Positions 1-10,446 of a stretch of 64,000 nucleotides of DNA are shown here, piece by piece. Source of the stretch: Epiperipatus broadwayi (lineage: Eukaryota > Onychophora > Udeonychophora > Euonychophora > Peripatidae). The notes under the pieces were generated by a model. That model saw only the letters and a program-made list of their open reading frames with translations. It did no database searches and had not been told where the DNA came from. Numbering within the stretch: the stretch's first letter is position 1; the number at the start of each line of letters is the position of its first letter. The position numbers and the translations under genes were made by a program. The stretch is taken from positions 1,165,501 to 1,229,500 of the forward strand of contig JAQFVV010006451.1 in assembly GCA_028023455.1 (NCBI GenBank). Reading direction: 5' to 3'.

Positions 1-316
1 TGTCATTCACAACATTTAATTAATTGATGTACAACTTCTAGTATCATTTCAGTATTTAATAGATAAAAGCCATGATTTGAAAAAGAAATCAATTTTTTTT
101 TTTTATAACAAGCATATTTAAGTCTTTGTTGACATAATAAAAAGTGTACTTTTTACGTTTCAAATTGAGATGACAAAGAACATATTTTTTTCATTTTATT
201 GTTAGTTAATTTAATAAATTATGTTAATATGTATATATTGCTCTATCCAATTGTAAAACCAACAACTTGAGTCAAAAGACAGGCATGTATGCAATATTTG
301 TTTTGTTTTTTTTGTT
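1..316. other. A+T-rich sequence with no assigned feature
   Basis: No ORF, tRNA-like box pair or clear repeat is visible. A short string catgtatgca near 285-294 recurs near 2029-2038, on the far side of the PLE remnant. It could be an old target-site duplication but is too short to rely on. Confidence 0.4.
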
Positions 317-823
317 TGGCCTATTTCTATTATCTAATATGAGTATTGAATGTCTTTAGAAAAATTTACCTTTATTTTATTATTCCAAATACATTCAACT
401 GTTAATAATAGCACACAGATTAATATATGCACAATGTTTTGAGATATATTATTCCATCTCTTCTTCAGGTGTTGCTGGCATGATTAGTGACAGTACTTGC
501 ATGGGAATTGAACCTGGACCCAATCAACTGAGCCATCCTGCTAGAGACAACAGTCAGTAGAAATTTCATATACTTATCTATGAGGTTCCTCCTGATTTCT
601 CCAAATTTTCTTCTTAAGATCAATGTTGATTAGTGGTTTCTATACATTATGTATAATCATACCAGGTTGACTTATGGGTTGTTTACCATTGTTGTGTTAG
701 CAGTTTAATTTTTTTCTTTGTATATTTTCTTCTCTATCCAATATTTGTGTGTTTACCCAATTAAACATAAATGTTCATTGGCACATACATGGTTTGCTAC
801 TTTAAACACATTAGTTTTTTCTT

Positions 824-961
824 CTAATCATAACTGTGTTTTTGGAAATGCTTTCCAATGGGATGATTGATCTCACCAATATATGTTTTTCCACATTCAC
901 ATGGTATTTCATAGATGCAGTTTTTTCTCTTCAGCATTTCAAGTTTAGGGTTTGTAGATGT
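824..961 (-). pseudogene. PLE GIY-YIG endonuclease fragment
   Basis: Read on the minus strand, this frame gives IYEIPCECGKTYIGE and ends in a stop near 824. It has the spaced IY...C.C and YIG pattern of PLE GIY-YIG nucleases, which nick DNA for target-primed reverse transcription. Upstream on the same strand (961-1170) follows a piece with KNGYPS and IPY-like blocks, typical of the RT-to-endonuclease linker. It is a short, frameshifted relic of the element at 317-1976. Confidence 0.72.
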
Positions 962-1500
962 CAGAATTCATCATAGTGTGGTATGGTTCTGAAAGGCTGT
1001 TCTGTTGTCAGACTCATTCTTAATTTGTCTGCTATTTCTGCTATGTATGGGTATATTACAAGACCAATAATTGTTTTTCTTTTGTTGTTTATTAAAGTTT
1101 TCTTAATATTAGTTGATGGATAACCATTTTTCATAAGAGTTTGTTTTGTATAGATCTTTTCTTTTTTCAAATCGCTGGTTTCTGAACAAACTTCTTTTGC
1201 TCTAATTCATAGTAATAGTATAACTCCATGTTTTGTGTTTTAGGTGTGATTTGATGTATAAGCTAAGTACTTACCTGTATGAGTAGGTTTTCAGTACACT
1301 GCAGTTTTGATTTTGCCATGAGGGAGTCTTGTGAGCAAAACATCTAAGAATGCCAATTTTTGTTCATTCTGATTCTATTGTGAATTTAATTGATGAGGAT
1401 ATGTTGTTGATGTGTTTCTAGAATGTTTGTAATATTTCTTCACTATGTGGTCATAAAATAAATGTATCATCCACATAGTGAAGTCAAACTTTAGGTGGAT
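961..1500 (-). pseudogene. PLE reverse transcriptase C-terminal part, frameshifted
   Basis: Minus-strand frames give recognisable PLE blocks in order: a decayed catalytic region around 1450-1480, LAFLDVLLTRLPHGKIKTAVY near 1295-1355, then a KPTHTGKYL block followed by the 69-residue open frame at 961-1170 starting MKKEKIYTKQTLMKNGYPS. The blocks are split by stops and at least one frameshift. The family match is to Penelope-like RTs, not LINEs or gypsy. No intact active site can be read. Confidence 0.68.
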
Positions 1501-1988
1501 ATGGAGTAGTTTAATTGGGAAAGCACAAAATATTGGATAGAGAAGAAAATGTATAAAGAAGAAAATTTACATAAGCTGCTTGCAGGACAATGGCAAACAA
1601 TCCCAAAATCAACCTAATGTGATTATACATAATGCATGGAAACCATTAATCAACTTTGCTCTTAAGAGGAAAAAGTGGAGAAATCAGAAGGGACCTCATA
1701 GATAAGTATATGAAATTTCTACTGACTGTTGACTTTGGCAGGATGGCTCAGTGGTTATATTATTATCTTAAAATTAAACAATTCCCATGTTAGTACTGTC
1801 ACTGGGCAGTCCAGCAATACCTGAAGAAGAGGGAGAATAATACTACTCAAAATAATTTGCATATACTAACTTGTTTGATGTACTATTACTAACATTTGAA
1901 TATATTTGGAATATTTAAATAAAGTCAAATTTTCTTAAAGTCATTCAATACTCATATTAGATTTTGGATATAGTCCAAACAATAAATA

Positions 1989-2024
1989 TAACTAAAACAC
2001 CATCATCACAAACCTTCAGAAAAA
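1989..2024. repeat. Short repeat flanking PLE arms, shared with 10824-10856
   Basis: The stretch containing aaaacaccatcatcacaaac directly follows the PLE-A right arm. It recurs at 10824-10856, after the second PLE arm pair. It therefore belongs to the element family and is not unique flanking DNA. Confidence 0.55.
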
Positions 2025-2197
2025 CACCATGTATGCATTATATTTTTTAAGTCTTTTAAATAATATTTGTGCTGAAAGATTAACAAATACCATAGTCTAT
2101 TTTTTATCATTAAAATGAGTAATTAATTATTTCAAAATGTAAGATTTTGAATTTGAAGTTTAAATCTAACTTACTTGCATAGTTGTATACATAGACA

Positions 2198-2294
2198 AGC
2201 GTTAGTGGCCGAGTGGTCAGCACAGCTCCCTTGCAAGCAGTTGTCTCGGGTTCGCTTCCCGGCCGATGCTTTGATACTGGAAAATAAAAAAAAA
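2198..2294 (+). mobile_element. tRNA-derived short SINE (copy 1)
   Basis: A 73-nt tRNA-like body (2198-2270) has an A-box-like TGGCCGAGTGG, a B-box-like GGGTTCGCTTC and acceptor-like ends (AGCGTTAG against CCGATGCT) that can pair with wobbles. An A-rich tail follows at once. Six related copies occur in the window, four with obvious target-site duplications, so this is a retroposon family and not a tRNA gene. For this copy the only candidate duplication is the short tatacata on both sides. Confidence 0.68.
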
Positions 2295-2309
2295 CTATTT
2301 TATACATAT

Positions 2310-3010
2310 TCTAAAGACCGCAGATTTAAGATTACTTAAGGAGTAGTCTGGAAACCAAGATGGATTCCGGATAATTTCGGATAAGAATTATTAGTCAATG
2401 AAATTAACGATTCAAATTTTTAAAAAAATTTCAACAAATCAGCAAGAATATTCACAAAGAGGGCAATTTGTCATTTTTTTAAATGAAAGTGTAAAAGTGA
2501 TATGTATGTACTTTTATAAAATTGTAAGTTAAAATAAAATCAGTTAAGTATCTAATTTTATCTATAATTAGAATTTATCTAATTAAAGATGTAATTAGTC
2601 TTTTTTTTTTCTAACCAGGATTTTTTACAAACTTTCATTTAAAAAAAACCGCAAACTACCCTCAATTCTTTCAGTTAATATTGTGTAAGCAGTATTTGAG
2701 AATATTCTTGCTGATTTGTCAGAATTATTTTTCAAAAGTCATTTATAATTTGTGGAAACAAATTAAACATTTTAAAATTTGAATCATTAATTTCATTGAT
2801 TAATAATTTATATCCGGAATTATCCGTAATCTATCTTTGTGTCCGGATTAATTCTTAAATACCGATTTAAGTCAATAAGAATTATTCTATTCTTTGGCTA
2901 GGAAGGTTTATATAAACGGCAATATAACACGCATTTCTTATATGCTTTTTTATATGCTACAAAAGAGTTTTATCATCTTACTTTTGTGTAATCAATATTT
3001 AAGATTTGAA
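2310..3010. other. A+T-rich sequence, weak inverted repeat
   Basis: No gene is seen. Around 2345-2480 and 2690-2850, segments containing tccggataatttcggataag-like sequence and its reverse complement (ttatccggaattatccg) form an old imperfect inverted repeat, probably a degraded foldback element. Confidence 0.4.
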
Positions 3011-3011
3011 A

Positions 3012-3092
3012 TACCAGGCACTCTTATACTTGGAGCCTAATTGTAAATATAGGGTATTTAAACTCAGACTTTCGTAGATTATTCAAACTTAT
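3012..3092 (+). repeat. Dispersed ~80-bp repeat, copy 1 (second at 7417-7496)
   Basis: The stretch with taattgtaaatatagg followed by a short A+T spacer and an aga-cattc-like segment matches 7417-7496 in the same orientation, preceded in both by a caggcattctta/caggcactctta block. The parent element is not recognised. Confidence 0.5.
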
Positions 3093-3954
3093 GCTCGATA
3101 GCTCTAGAGTAGGGTAAAAAAGGATGCTCTTGGCGGCATATGATTAAGCATATGCAATATTAAATTCTGATTTAATTTTTTTCTTCTGGAAGTTAAAACG
3201 TAGCGCGCACACACATTCACATTCTCATTCTTTTATTGCTATATTATTTAGATAGGACATAACATTTTAATGATGTAAAATGTTTGGATTTGTATTTGAA
3301 TTAAATTTAGTTTCTATTATCCCTAAAATTAGATCAAAACATTTAAAAAAAAAAAAATACAGGCATACTGTTTTTGAACTAGAAATTTAATCCTCTTAAA
3401 TTGAATGAGAGTAATGAAAGACAAATTTAGGTAAAGCAGTCTTTATTTTAAGTTTTTTTTTTTCAAGTATTGCTGTAAATCTCAAACTTTAGTAACATTT
3501 ATCAATATGTGTATTTAAATTTTATACAGCTATTATGATCAAAGCTTTCTGTTTGATTTGCTAGCAGTAAACATATATATTTGAAAAGTTAATTGACAAA
3601 GATAAATCGCTTTCAAAGAAAAATAAAATCATTTTGTGTGACAATAATCAAATAAATGCTGCTGTCAAAATATAATCTCCCATTATCTCAGTTTTATTCT
3701 TTATCTATTACGCCATACTCTCTTGCTTATTTTACCAACAAATATATCAGATCCACGTATTCCTTTAAAATAAGAGTATGTGTGTGCTTACTTTGTTTGA
3801 GTATGTTGCAATTTTTCATTTCCTTTCAATATCAGCTAAAAAGACTTAATTTAGGTATTTAATATGTTGAATCAGCCATATATTAAAGAAATATTTGTCA
3901 GTCGACCTGCTAACAAATATATCGACAGCAAGAACGAAACTTTGGCGCCGATTT

Positions 3955-4405
3955 AGTTTGCGCTCATGGCCATTTTGAAATCTAAAAACCAGCCAAAACT
4001 ACCGCTGACATATCCACCCGATAAATGACATAAATATTGAATAAAACTACTTTAAATTCATATTTTAGAAATTACAAGCTAGTAAAAATAATATGCTTTA
4101 TTTCATGTGGGCATAAATTATAAGCTTGGTTTGATCAGAATTCTGCCTCGTTTGGACGATCTTTTGGATCAGTCAAACCATCCTTTACATATTCCTGCAC
4201 TTTGCACCATTGTATTTCAAACATTTTATGAAGGGAGATTGTAAAAAAAACCCTAATAAAATAAAGCATATTATTTTTACTAGCTTATAATTTCTAAAAT
4301 ATGAATTTAAATTACTTTTATTCAATATTTATGTCATTTTTCAGTTGGATGTGTTAGCAGTGGATTTTAGATTTCAAAATGGCCATGAGCACAAACTAAA
4401 TCACA
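3955..4405. mobile_element. Foldback element with ~140-bp inverted arms
   Basis: The left arm (about 3959-4100) and right arm (about 4262-4400) are inverted copies carrying catggccattttgaaatct and ctagtaaaaataatatgctt. About 160 bp of unique sequence separates them. There is no coding capacity and no hammerhead-like core that I can find. It is a MITE or foldback of unknown parent. Confidence 0.7.
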
Positions 4406-4409
4406 GAAC

Positions 4410-5700
4410 TTTTAAGTCATCTCATCCTACTTTTAGGCAAAGGTCAAAACTTTAGTTTTGTTCTTTTTTTGGTCCATATCAAGGTGTAGAATAATTTAGT
4501 TTCCAATAACCATTGCAATGTTTTCAAAGAGTAAAAGATAAAACTGATAAATTGAATCTTGCTGATATATTCATGATCAACCCAAATAAAATAGTGTTAG
4601 ATTTTTTTAAAGTATAAGGAATTGATCATCAGAGTATGAATCTTATTATTGCTATCAAAAAGTCTTTTGTTATTATATACTCAAATGTAATGAATTTTCT
4701 AGATGTTAATAGGAAGACAAAACTAAAATCTGTAATATTCATCTTATCTAAAGTGTTCAAAATCTCCAGGAATGGCCTTATAAATAGATAATTTTCAAAT
4801 AAGCACTAAGTGGCAGAGTGATTGAAAAGACTAACAGCAATGTCTTAATCTTACTAATTATTTGTTACTTTTTGCAGAACAAACAATTTACTTTTATTAT
4901 TTTTTTTAATAAATGGGAAATATTTGTTGAAATTGAATTATCATAAAAGATAAAAAACCCTTCCAAGTAAATCTTCTATTTTAAGACAAAGGCTTCCTAT
5001 CACAAAGAAACTCATCAGACATAACAATTGCTTGGTCTTGAGGGTTTGAGAAATTTCCCAATTTTGTTTACTCTCTAGGAATGGTTAGATATTTATTTAT
5101 CAACTAATGTTGGATAGTTGACTGGTTATTATGACTCAGCCAGGTAACAAAAAAAATCTTAAACCTCTTGGAACACATTTTATTTGGTCTGGGTTACAAT
5201 CCTGATTTGAATTCAGACAAGCAAATATGTTCCTACTATATCATAATTTTTTTAATTAATCATAAGGGTTAAGGTGTCATGCTTTTTTTTTGCAATGTAA
5301 CTAAGTAACTTTTCTCATTTCAAATCACTTACATTATCATCCTTTTCATTTCATCTAATTGAGTACCCAAGCCTATATTTATTGGTAAAGAGCTCAGTTG
5401 TATTTTTATTTTAGCCATTTCAAAAAATCATTAAAATTGGCTGGAAGATGTATGTCTTAATGAACTACATAAGCCATGTAACATTAATATCACATTAGTG
5501 TTTAAATTTCATAATTTTAAACATGTTTTTTAATAAAATTTCTTTGAAGTGGAAAAGTTTTAAGAGCAATTATACATTGGACTATTTTCATTAAGTAATT
5601 TAATCATTAAATATTTTAGAAAAATTCAAACTTTTTAATACTTTTCCAAATTAATTAAGCTGCAATTACTCATACTAAAGTTAAAACATAGCAAAAAATT
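4410..5700. other. A+T-rich sequence with no assigned feature
   Basis: No ORF of note, tRNA-like body or clear repeat arm was recognised on either strand. Poly-T and poly-A runs are common. Confidence 0.4.
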
Positions 5701-5719
5701 TCAAGTGATATTATTGCCT

Positions 5720-6330
5720 TCTTCAGGTATAACTCACTTGTCTAGTGATAGCATAGAAATCAAACCACTGTTTTTCAATTAATGGATCCTTAAATTATCC
5801 TTTTGATTATTTCATTTTTTTTAAAGTTAATGAATAATTTCCAAATATTATGAATTATCATAAATATTTATACTGCTGTATAAGCAACATTGTAAAGTTT
5901 TTTCCCACCTTTCCTCCTTCCTATCCAATATTTTCAACTTCTTCCCATTGCACATATGTTGATTGATATATGCCTAGTCTGCTATTTTGGACACATATAC
6001 CAATAAGACCAGAAACTCCACCAAATATTATTAAAAGAGCACAAACAGAATTAGAAAAGAAAAAAATAGATATTTTTAAAGTAGCAGACCATTTAAATAC
6101 TAATGAAACATATGGTCAACTAGAGAAGATGAAAAAATTGGACAGAGAGAAAAAAGTTCAAAGAAGAATATTTAAAGATGTTTCACACATGCTATTGGAA
6201 AATCATTCCATAAGCCAGCCCAATGTAATAATTCATATTATTTGGAAAACATTCATTGTACCCTTGCCTAAAAAAAAAAAAAAAGATGAGAAAGGAGGAC
6301 CATCACAGATAAGTTTATGAAATTTTTATT
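5720..6330. mobile_element. Degraded PLE terminal fragments
   Basis: Near 5722-5735 (minus) sits a CTGAAGAAGG string like other PLE ends here. From 5880 to 6330 the plus strand resembles the PLE-A right arm at 1508-1740: tatccaatattt, then a block with caacctaatgtgattatac-like sequence, then cagataag-tatgaaattt and a tgactg end. The 116-residue frame at 5970-6320 lies in this region. It is lysine-rich and low in complexity, and I take it as decayed element sequence rather than a gene. Confidence 0.5.
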
Positions 6331-6872
6331 GACTGGTGTCTTTGATAGAATAAACTAGTTGATTATAGCATCATTTTAAATTCAATATTCACTCTTTTAA
6401 ACATCTTTAATTTGATTCCCATTCTAGAATTGTTATTATTCATACCAGAAAATCTTGCAAAAGTAAAGAGAATATTAACATTCAAAAGAAATCAATACTA
6501 CCCAAAATGCTGTGTTATACCTTAATTTGTGTGTTATCATTAACAAATTGATATACTTGGAAAGTTTTTAAATAAAATCTAAAACATTTAACAATGCAAT
6601 TAGATGATAAAGATAATCACACTATAATTATAAGTAAAATTCCAATCATCCCAAAGTTATCAGAAAAATATCTTTTAGAAAATTGTTGTAAAAATCCTAA
6701 CTTTTAAGAATATCTTTATCCTTTGAATAGGATTTTAAAATAAAAATTTGTCTTTAGTAACCGTTATTTTTTTTTTTTTTTCATTTTTAGTTTTTAAGTT
6801 TTTGACTTGTAATGTTTTAAATACCATTAGACATCATTCAACTTAGAATTATGAATTTTAGTATATAAAAAA

Positions 6873-7150
6873 TGATCACATGATCACTATTTCTTAAACT
6901 AGCATATTACTGTTATTAAAACAGGCAAAACTCTCCATACAGTAGTGCCACTTAGTGCCAACCAGAGTAATCAATGGATGCCAGAAGGCTTATGTATAAA
7001 ATCTTTATTTAGTGCCCAGAAACTAGTCTGGGGATATTGGATGAGTCGGCACTAGATAGGGATTTTATGCACAAGCCTTCTGGTATCCATTGATTACTCT
7101 GGTTAGCACTGAGTGGCACTACTGTATGGAGAGTTTTGCCTGTTTTAATA
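6873..7150. mobile_element. FB1 foldback, copy 1
   Basis: The outer arms run tgttattaaaacaggcaaaa from 6911 and mirror at the right end. Each arm holds the FB1 block with ctccatacagtagtgccact and a ccagaaggct block. The centre (about 7020-7045) keeps only the 3' half of the hammerhead-like core, AGAAACTAGTCTGGGGATA; the CTGATGA half is deleted. Flanking A-rich strings near 6862-6872 and 7140-7152 (ataaaaaa-atg) may be a target-site duplication. Confidence 0.75.
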
Positions 7151-7416
7151 AAAAAAATGTATGTGTAATAATTTGAGATTTTTTTTACTGTTGAAGATAA
7201 AGATTGAAATCTATTATTTGATTTTTTAAATCTTTAATCATTATATTCATTGCTTAAATAAATTCTATTTGCTTGTGTATAATTATGAAAATACAAAAGA
7301 ATATATCATAAACTTTAACATCAAAATAATTATAGAATTTTACTAAAAAAACTATTCTTTTAACCTTACTCTAGAATCATTTACAGTAAACCTTATTAGC
7401 CACTGAATTTCAGATT

Positions 7417-7496
7417 GGAAGACAGGCATTCTTAGACCTGGAACTTAATTGTAAATATAGGAGATATGGACTAAGACATTCAATAAACCTTCAACT
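7417..7496 (+). repeat. Dispersed ~80-bp repeat, copy 2
   Basis: This is a direct-orientation match to 3012-3092, with the shared core taattgtaaatatagg. It lies just upstream of the coding-like stretch at 7678-7823. Confidence 0.5.
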
Positions 7497-7677
7497 ATTT
7501 GCACTATATGGTACTACCGATACACATGACTGCTATATATATATATATAAGTTGGGTGTATGATAAATAGTGACATTGTACTTACCTCGTAATGTAAATG
7601 CTTCTCCACAAAAATATAAAGAGAGCACTGCTGTAAACTATGATTTCCAGGATATATGTTCGATAAATTGGGTATAG

Positions 7678-7823
7678 TATAAAACTGGCGGCATAGATTT
7701 ATCATTCTCAGTTCCCGGGATGTTATCAGTGCACAGCCTTAAGGAAAATATGAAATCCATAGCAGAGAAAGCCGTAGATAAAATGGCTACTGTGGCAAGG
7801 CATGAAAATAAGTACTGGTAAAT
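7678..7823 (+). pseudogene. Unrecognised coding-like fragment, about 48 codons
   Basis: From the TAT codon at 7678 to a TAA near 7821, one plus-strand frame stays open. It has a much more even codon mix than the surroundings, including GGC GGC and CCC GGG ATG, and a balanced protein with the stretch LKENMKSIAEKAVDKMATVA, which suits an amphipathic helix. A stop sits directly upstream, and the candidate splice acceptor ggtatag has no pyrimidine tract. I do not recognise the family. It could be a terminal exon, a processed-gene scrap or a transposon tail. Confidence 0.3.
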
Positions 7824-8010
7824 AGCGAACATTGTTTATATTAGTATGTAAATAAACTAAATGAAATCTTGTGTGTTTTATTTTATATTATAATTGTATG
7901 TCCATGTTATTGAAAGTAGTTATTAAAATATATAGAATTATAAATGAGAGTAAATTGTATTTATTGCTATCTTACTGGTTAAATTTAAGAAAACCCTAAG
8001 ACATAGCAAT

Positions 8011-8121
8011 GATCACACACATGTAGAAAAGATAAATAATCACCAATATACATATTTTGTGCTGAACTAGCACTCATCAGTTGGTTTGGTGTTTATTTAT
8101 CTTTTCTACATGTGTGTGGTC
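8011..8121 (-). mobile_element. FB2 hairpin copy 1, enclosing a hammerhead motif
   Basis: Arms 8011-8046 and 8081-8121 are inverted copies (catgtagaaaagataaataa and its complement) and enclose a hammerhead-like core on the minus strand. The FB2 family recurs at 29331-29769, 40690-41330 and 43606-43670. No protein is encoded. Confidence 0.7.
8042..8085 (-). ncRNA. Hammerhead-ribozyme-like motif (FB2 copy 1)
   Basis: In minus-strand order: ACCAA (helix I, from 8085), CUGAUGA (8080-8074), a 5-bp helix II GUGCU/AGCAC with loop AGUUC and a canonical G-C closing pair, AAAA where GAAA is expected (8058-8055), the near-palindrome AUAUGUAU as helix III, a cleavable A at 8047, and UUGGU (8046-8042) completing a 5-bp helix I. 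Only G12 departs from the hammerhead core (G to A). The parts are seen in the sequence; function is inferred. The copy near 29423 keeps GAAA. Confidence 0.6.
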
Positions 8122-8129
8122 ATGGGTAT

Positions 8130-8860
8130 TGGTAGTATAAGATAGTGTGGATAGTTAAAAGTTGCTTGAAAGTCTTAGTTCAAATCCCCTAAATTTAATG
8201 TGCATGATAAAAAAAAGAAAATAGATGATTGGTAAATTATGTGAATGGATCTTATCAAAATTTATATAAATATACTTGATATGTAGCAGCCAGAATTTAA
8301 TCTAAATAGCCATACACTCATTAACTAAACTTTTAAAAACAACACAAAAATATTTTTTAAATAATTTAACAATAAATTTATTACTCAGAATATATATGAA
8401 TTAGTAATAGCTTATTTTGTTCAACTCGAAACTTGCTAATTAAACTCTATAATATAATCAATCTTAATTTCGCATGAAACTGTTTTTATAGAGTTTTACT
8501 CATTACTACACTTTATTAAAAGTCCATTTCAATCGATTAAATTTCTACGTTAGTTTTCCACCACCGTTTACTGTTCACTGCCATGGAGTTTTGTAAGCAC
8601 CTTACTACTCACTCAACTATCTCTGACTCAGTCTACGTAGCTCTGATTGCATCTGTCTCTTTTCATTACAGTTTTGTAGACTTTTTAAATAATTTTGCTG
8701 ATTTGCATACATATTTCATTATTGTTCTTATGCAAATTAGAATATCCAGATTAACTTTTAATTTGCATAATTTCATTATTTCTAGAATGACAACAATATT
8801 GCTCGTATTGACCAATTCTAAATATACATACATATATATTTTTATTGAATACATAAACTG
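8130..8860. other. A+T-rich sequence with no assigned feature
   Basis: Nothing recognised. A 93-codon plus frame (8583-8864) and a 62-codon minus frame overlap here, but both are hydrophobic and compositionally random. I do not call either. Confidence 0.4.
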
Positions 8861-8867
8861 GTAATTT

Positions 8868-8940
8868 AGAGCAGTGGTAAGGTCAATGGATCGCAGTCAA
8901 TTCAATCACTTCCGGTTCCGATGTTCGAACTTTGTGTATA
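8868..8940 (+). other. Possible tRNA-like relic
   Basis: GGTAAGGTCAATGG followed about 35 nt later by GATGTTCGAAC resembles A and B boxes of an RNA polymerase III promoter, and the stretch is richer in G+C than its flanks. No tail or duplication is seen, and the acceptor ends do not pair well. It could be a decayed SINE or chance. Confidence 0.25.
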
Positions 8941-8949
8941 TTCATATGT

Positions 8950-9960
8950 ATTCCCAAGCAACAAAATAATAGATTATTTATTAAATGATGATGGTGATTA
9001 TAGTGATAACAGTACTAATAATAGTGAGTTATTTTAAAATAAAATATTTAAAAATACATTATCAAAAGTATTCTTAGAAATTAATTAAAAATGAATTTAA
9101 TTATTAATCTACTTAAATTTACGTTGTATATAAATCTAAATAAATATTAAAAATTGAAAGCGCACGCAACAACAAAAAATCTTAAATTTGAGAACCTGTT
9201 TTAAGTAAGACTGTATAGTTTTCCTGCGCCTAATTTTTTTTATTTTTATTTTGCCAGAAGTGAGTTTGATATAAACAATATATACAACTTTTCAAAGAGG
9301 TAGTTTTTTTTTTAAAACATTGTTTATACTAGATGCTTTTTCTAAAAGACCGACCTGTCTGTCGTTTGATTAATTTCAGTGCTGATAAAACATCTGCCAG
9401 TTACATATTCACCATTATTGTCTAACTACTTGTTACCTCAAATGACAGGATATGTCATTCATTTTTACCTTTTAACAAGCAAACTTTATCAAAATTTAAG
9501 CTAGTATTATAAATATATAGGTTGTTAATTGGAAATTTTAATGATACATAAGAGACACGGGATTGGAAATAGACAAATCAATTCATTTCGTATAATCTTA
9601 TATTTTTTTTATTTGATTAATAAAATCTATTAAAAATATATATATTTGTGATTGAGTCTTGCGTATTATTAAATAATAGATTAAAATTATATATAGTATT
9701 TATGCTTGGATGCTTTGGTTTGACGATTAGAATAAATTAAATCTCTGGGGTATAAACTTATGATACCGTTTATGTTACTTAATACTATAAATATATTTTC
9801 TAGTTGTTCTCTTAAAGTTCATCTTTCTATGTTTAATTTAATATATGTATGTGTGTAAATATATATACACATTAATAAAATTTGACTTTTCTTGTACTCA
9901 TATGTTTAACCCCATTCACTTTATCTAAGCACATATATAGTGAATAGTTGTATTTATATG
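8950..9960. other. A+T-rich sequence with no assigned feature
   Basis: Nothing recognised on either strand; short TA and poly-T tracts only. Confidence 0.4.
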
Positions 9961-9961
9961 T

Positions 9962-10440
9962 TGGACTATTTCCATCATCTAATATAGTTATTGCATGTCT
10001 TTAGAAAAATGTAACTTTATTTAAATATTCTAAATACATTCAACTGTTAGTAATAACACACAGGTTAGTATATGCTCAACGTTTCGAGGGGTATTATTCT
10101 CCCCTCTTCTTCGGATATTGATGGCCTGACCAGTGACATTACTAGCATGTGGATCGAACCTGGACTCTTAGATTCTTGAGTATTGAATTTTAAGGTAACC
10201 CTTAGATTCTTGAGTATTGAATTTTAAGGAAACACTTGAGCATTCCCTTAAAATTAAATACTCAAGAATCTAGTACTGTCACTGGTCAGGCCAGCAACAC
10301 CTGAAGAAGATGGGAAAAACATGTATATACTTACCTGTGTGTTATTACTAGTTGAATGTATTTGGAATATTTAAATAAAGTTAAATTTTTCTAAAGACAT
10401 TCAATACTCATATTAGATGATGAAAATAGTCCAATATATA
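9962..10440. mobile_element. PLE-A terminal arms as an inverted pair, no coding sequence
   Basis: The left arm (9962-10200) begins ttggactatttccatcatct and the right arm (10245-10440) ends with its complement. Both are close to the arms of PLE-A at 317-1976, but the protein region is missing. A small direct duplication of cttagattcttgagtattga lies at the centre (about 10168-10230). The left arm carries the best-paired PLE-A hairpin (10076-10116, minus). It is a foldback derivative of a PLE end. Confidence 0.75.
10076..10116 (-). ncRNA. PLE-A terminal hairpin, hammerhead-like
   Basis: On the minus strand: CCGAAGAA, stem GAGGGG, loop of 9 nt, stem CCCCTC, then GAAACGTT. The stem is perfect. 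Related copies use different but still complementary stems, for example GAGAT/ATCTC at 449-475 (minus). The layout echoes the hammerhead core CUGANGA-helix II-GAAA, with one extra purine before the stem. Helix I is not evident in this family. Confidence 0.45.
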
Positions 10441-10446
10441 TATATT

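Larger units (their letters stand above)
317..1976 (-). mobile_element. Penelope-like element remnant (PLE-A) between long inverted arms
   Basis: The left arm (about 317-760) and right arm (about 1508-1976) are diverged inverted repeats. Both hold the shared PLE terminal sequence ending in attcaatactcatattagat and a CTGAAGAA hairpin at each inner side. Between them, the minus strand encodes decayed PLE protein: an RT tail and a GIY-YIG endonuclease. The same arm sequence, without coding sequence, recurs at 9962-10440. A PLE preceded by an inverted piece of its own end is the known pseudo-LTR layout of this class. Frameshifts and stops show the copy is dead. Confidence 0.75.

Noticed and set aside
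2198-2270. Functional tRNA gene
   Set aside because: The body has an A-rich tail and several retroposed relatives with target-site duplications; stems are imperfect.
5970-6320. 116-codon plus frame as a host gene
   Set aside because: It overlaps sequence shared with a PLE arm, is lysine-rich with an A-run, and has no recognised domain.
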